In this document: positions 7,287-8,448 of the stretch, one piece after another
How the letters are laid out: every line of letters starts with the position of its first letter
How positions within the stretch are numbered: the first letter of the stretch is position 1
From: an uncultured Rhodospirillales bacterium
GTDB taxonomy: Bacteria > Pseudomonadota > Alphaproteobacteria > Rhodospirillales > Casp-alpha2
Length of the DNA: 8,448 nt
Direction of reading: 5' to 3'
NCBI GenBank assembly: GCA_938074585.1
Contig: CALJEW010000399.1
Coordinates: 1 to 8,448 of the forward strand
Program-made: the position numbers and the translations under genes
Notes under the pieces: model-generated
Told to the model about the DNA's origin: nothing
Database searches by the model: none
Seen by the model: only the letters and a program-made list of their open reading frames with translations

Positions 7287-8041
7287 GTGATCTTAATGAC
7301 ATCGTTTGTCTGAACAGTCCCGGTTTGCACAATTTCAGCAAACACTCCGCAGTTGGTGTGGCCAAATGCGCTTTGTAGGGATTTTAAAATATTTACATCA
7401 CGCTTTGATGTTTCAGGATTTACGTGCGTTGCAACACAGCGACCCACAGGGGCCACGACTTTGAACGTCGCGCCACCTAAATTGAATGTTTTGTCTAGCC
7501 AGTTGTTTTCGAGCCATGGGGCGTCAGATTCAAAATAGAAGTTGCCGCGAAACCGGATGGGGTCTAGCTCCATTCCCGTCACGCGGCCGATGTCGCGTAT
7601 ACTTGCCAAATTTATAAGCGATACAAAAGGCTTCGATTGATCAGATAGCATTTCACCTGTTTGGGTCTCGAATATTTTGACGCACCCGCGGGCTTCATCG
7701 CCCATGAATGCAGTTAAAAAATCCTCGATCATCGTTCGCCCAATGGGGCTGCTTAACTGTCCACGCGAAACCTGTTTTCCGCGCCTGAGGATCGTTAGTG
7801 ATTGAGTGACATGATCATACTTTGTTTCGAGTTGGGTGAGCTTCGGATTTTTGGCTTGCATTAAAAAATGGTTTTTTGGCATCCAACCCCGATTATTTAA
7901 ATTGAGATTAGTTGAACCCAGTGCAATTCCGAACCTACGATCATCTTGTAAGCTAGAACATGCCTGTAAATGCGTCTCTGATAAGGCTTCAGCGCTTAAC
8001 CCTTTGACCGGATAGCGATAGATATTTTTAATTATAGTCAT
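7283..8041 (-). CDS. MOSC domain protein (molybdenum-cofactor-binding family)
   Basis: The 252-residue protein has an N-terminal MOSC beta-barrel domain (IKNIYRYPVKGLSAEAL, then DDRRFGIA) and a C-terminal MOSC domain. RFRGNFYFE lies around 163-171. APVGRCVATHVNPETSKRD follows at 197-215, in which Cys202 is the expected molybdenum ligand. The family includes mARC and bacterial YcbX, which reduce N-hydroxylated compounds such as mutagenic base analogues. E. coli YcbX has an added 2Fe-2S ferredoxin domain that is absent here, so electrons would have to come from a separate protein. Substrate is unknown. The stop codon overlaps the DUF4167 stop by three bases at a shared TTAA. The start is supported by the family N-terminus, although no ribosome site precedes it; see the promoter entry. 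It points against all its neighbours and may be a later insertion. Confidence 0.88.
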   Translation of the reverse strand: MTIIKNIYRYPVKGLSAEALSETHLQACSSLQDDRRFGIALGSTNLNLNNRGWMPKNHFLMQAKNPKLTQLETKYDHVTQSLTILRRGKQVSRGQLSSPIGRTMIEDFLTAFMGDEARGCVKIFETQTGEMLSDQSKPFVSLINLASIRDIGRVTGMELDPIRFRGNFYFESDAPWLENNWLDKTFNLGGATFKVVAPVGRCVATHVNPETSKRDVNILKSLQSAFGHTNCGVFAEIVQTGTVQTNDVIKIT

Positions 8042-8050
8042 GATTATAAA

Positions 8051-8079
8051 ATTATCGTCCGAGTATTACGTTAAGTCAA
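8051..8079 (-). promoter_or_regulatory. Sigma-70 promoter for the MOSC gene
   Basis: Reading the minus strand, TTGACT (8079-8074) and GATAAT (8056-8051) are separated by exactly 17 bases. Each element differs from the -35/-10 consensus by one base. Transcription would start near 8044-8046, only about three to five bases ahead of the ATG at 8041. The transcript would therefore have almost no leader, which agrees with the lack of a Shine-Dalgarno sequence. Confidence 0.75.
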
Positions 8080-8114
8080 TGCGCTGTTAACGAATTTTGG
8101 TTATAATTGAACGG

Positions 8115-8142
8115 CTTGCGAAGAGAGATTTTTGGCACATAT
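8115..8142 (+). promoter_or_regulatory. Probable sigma-32 (heat-shock) promoter for clpB
   Basis: CTTGCGA at 8115-8121 and CACATAT at 8136-8142 are 14 bases apart. They resemble the heat-shock sigma-32 elements CTTGAAA and CCCATNT. Transcription would start near 8149, giving a leader of about 80 bases before the TTG start. Just upstream, a perfect TATAAT at 8102-8107 could be a housekeeping -10 element, but its -35 region is poor. clpB is under sigma-32 control in studied Proteobacteria, which supports the call. Confidence 0.55.
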
Positions 8143-8152
8143 GTTTGGAAAG

Positions 8153-8224
8153 AAGCCTCAACAAATTGAGAGGTTTGAAGTTGCTATATTTGTGGGGCTT
8201 TGGACTTGGTCTAGATATAGGAAT
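8153..8224 (+). promoter_or_regulatory. Candidate ROSE-like RNA thermometer in the clpB leader
   Basis: Two successive hairpins fill the predicted leader. Hairpin I (8153-8176) pairs AAGCCTC with GAGGTTT (one G-U pair), and AA with TT inside, around loop CAAA with a two-base bulge. Hairpin II (8180-8224) pairs 8180-8192 with 8212-8224: G-U, U-A, U-A, G opposite G, C-G, U-A, A-U, U-A, A-U, U-A, U-G, U-A, G-U. The Shine-Dalgarno sequence AGGAA (8219-8223) is held entirely in this stem, opposite UUGCU (8181-8185). ROSE thermometers carry a conserved U(U/C)GCU facing the Shine-Dalgarno sequence, with an unusual G-G pair at this position. The weak AU-rich stem should melt on heating. ROSE elements are best known ahead of small heat-shock genes. 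The fold was done by eye. Confidence 0.55.
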
Positions 8225-8230
8225 AAAAAA

Positions 8231-8448
8231 TTGGAATTTGAAAACTACACAGAACGTGCGCGAGGATTCATTCAATCCGCTCAAACACTAGCAACTAAGT
8301 TAAACCAACAACAATTGACGCCTTTGCACCTTCTGAAAATATTATTGGAAGATCTTGAAGGGCTTGCAAGCACTTTAATTGATGCTGCGGGCGGAGAGAG
8401 TGCAAGGGCGTTAGTTACCGTTACTGTGGAATTAAATAAGCTGCCAAA
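8231..8448 (+). CDS. clpB: ClpB disaggregase chaperone, N-terminal part (truncated by window end)
   Basis: ClpB is a hexameric AAA+ chaperone that, with DnaK, pulls proteins out of heat-induced aggregates in the cytoplasm. Only 72 codons are present, all from the N-terminal substrate-binding domain: FENYTERARGFIQSAQTLA, then QQLTPLHLLKILLEDLEGLASTLIDAAGG, and ELNKLP. These are diagnostic of ClpB as opposed to ClpA or ClpC; the ATPase modules lie beyond the window. I place the start at TTG 8231: it gives the usual family N-terminus (Met-Glu-Phe-Glu), and AGGAA ends seven bases before it. The frame is open back to 8111, and an ATG at 8141 would add 30 residues with no family counterpart. That ATG also falls inside the predicted promoter. 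DUF4167-clpB neighbourhood is typical of Alphaproteobacteria. Confidence 0.93.
   Translation, partial: MEFENYTERARGFIQSAQTLATKLNQQQLTPLHLLKILLEDLEGLASTLIDAAGGESARALVTVTVELNKLP

Noticed and set aside
8043..8048. TATAAT on the minus strand, next to the MOSC ATG
   Set aside because: At 17-base spacing its -35 region reads ACGTAA, and transcription would start inside the gene. GATAAT at 8056-8051 with TTGACT is far better.
8087..8291. Short open frames on both strands (64 and 65 codons) across the clpB leader
   Set aside because: They overlap the promoter, the hairpins and the clpB start in other frames, with no ribosome site or family features.

Overview
The window looks like a piece of an alphaproteobacterial chromosome with moderate GC, somewhat below 50% by eye. 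The basis is gene order and protein type. A RodZ-type protein with a C-terminal DUF4115 domain is followed by ispG and hisS, then prfA and prmC, then a DUF4167 gene and clpB. This set is recurrent in Alphaproteobacteria, and DUF4167 next to clpB is especially typical. I cannot place the organism more precisely without database searches.

Layout: positions 1-548 hold the 3' end of a rodZ-like gene, starting inside a Pro-Glu-Pro-Lys repeat linker. Positions 656-6452 form a tight same-strand block: ispG (isoprenoids), hisS (tRNA-His charging), hemA (glutamyl-tRNA reductase, haem), prfA (RF1) and prmC (the RF1/RF2 methylase). Gaps shrink along it from 12 and 9 bases to overlaps of 4 bases (GTGA) and 1 base (TAATG), which suggests one operon with translational coupling. 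A 228-base gap with weak hairpins precedes the DUF4167 gene (6681-7286). A MOSC-domain gene on the minus strand (7283-8041) meets it tail to tail, sharing a TTAA. From 8231 the window ends in the first 72 codons of clpB.

How the genes work together: prfA and prmC encode substrate and modifying enzyme, with the target Gln in the visible GGQ motif. hisS and hemA both act on aminoacyl-tRNA: one makes His-tRNA, the other consumes Glu-tRNA. A C5-pathway hemA is notable because most Alphaproteobacteria make 5-aminolevulinate with ALA synthase.

The most interesting region is 8042-8231, between the divergent MOSC and clpB genes. On the minus strand a near-consensus sigma-70 promoter sits so close to the MOSC ATG that its mRNA should be leaderless or nearly so. 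On the plus strand there is a plausible heat-shock (sigma-32) promoter. It is followed by a leader of about 80 nt that folds into two hairpins. The second hairpin pairs a TTGCT motif with the AGGAA ribosome binding site in the manner of ROSE RNA thermometers. clpB translation then appears to start at a TTG codon, not at the more obvious in-frame ATG 90 bases upstream.
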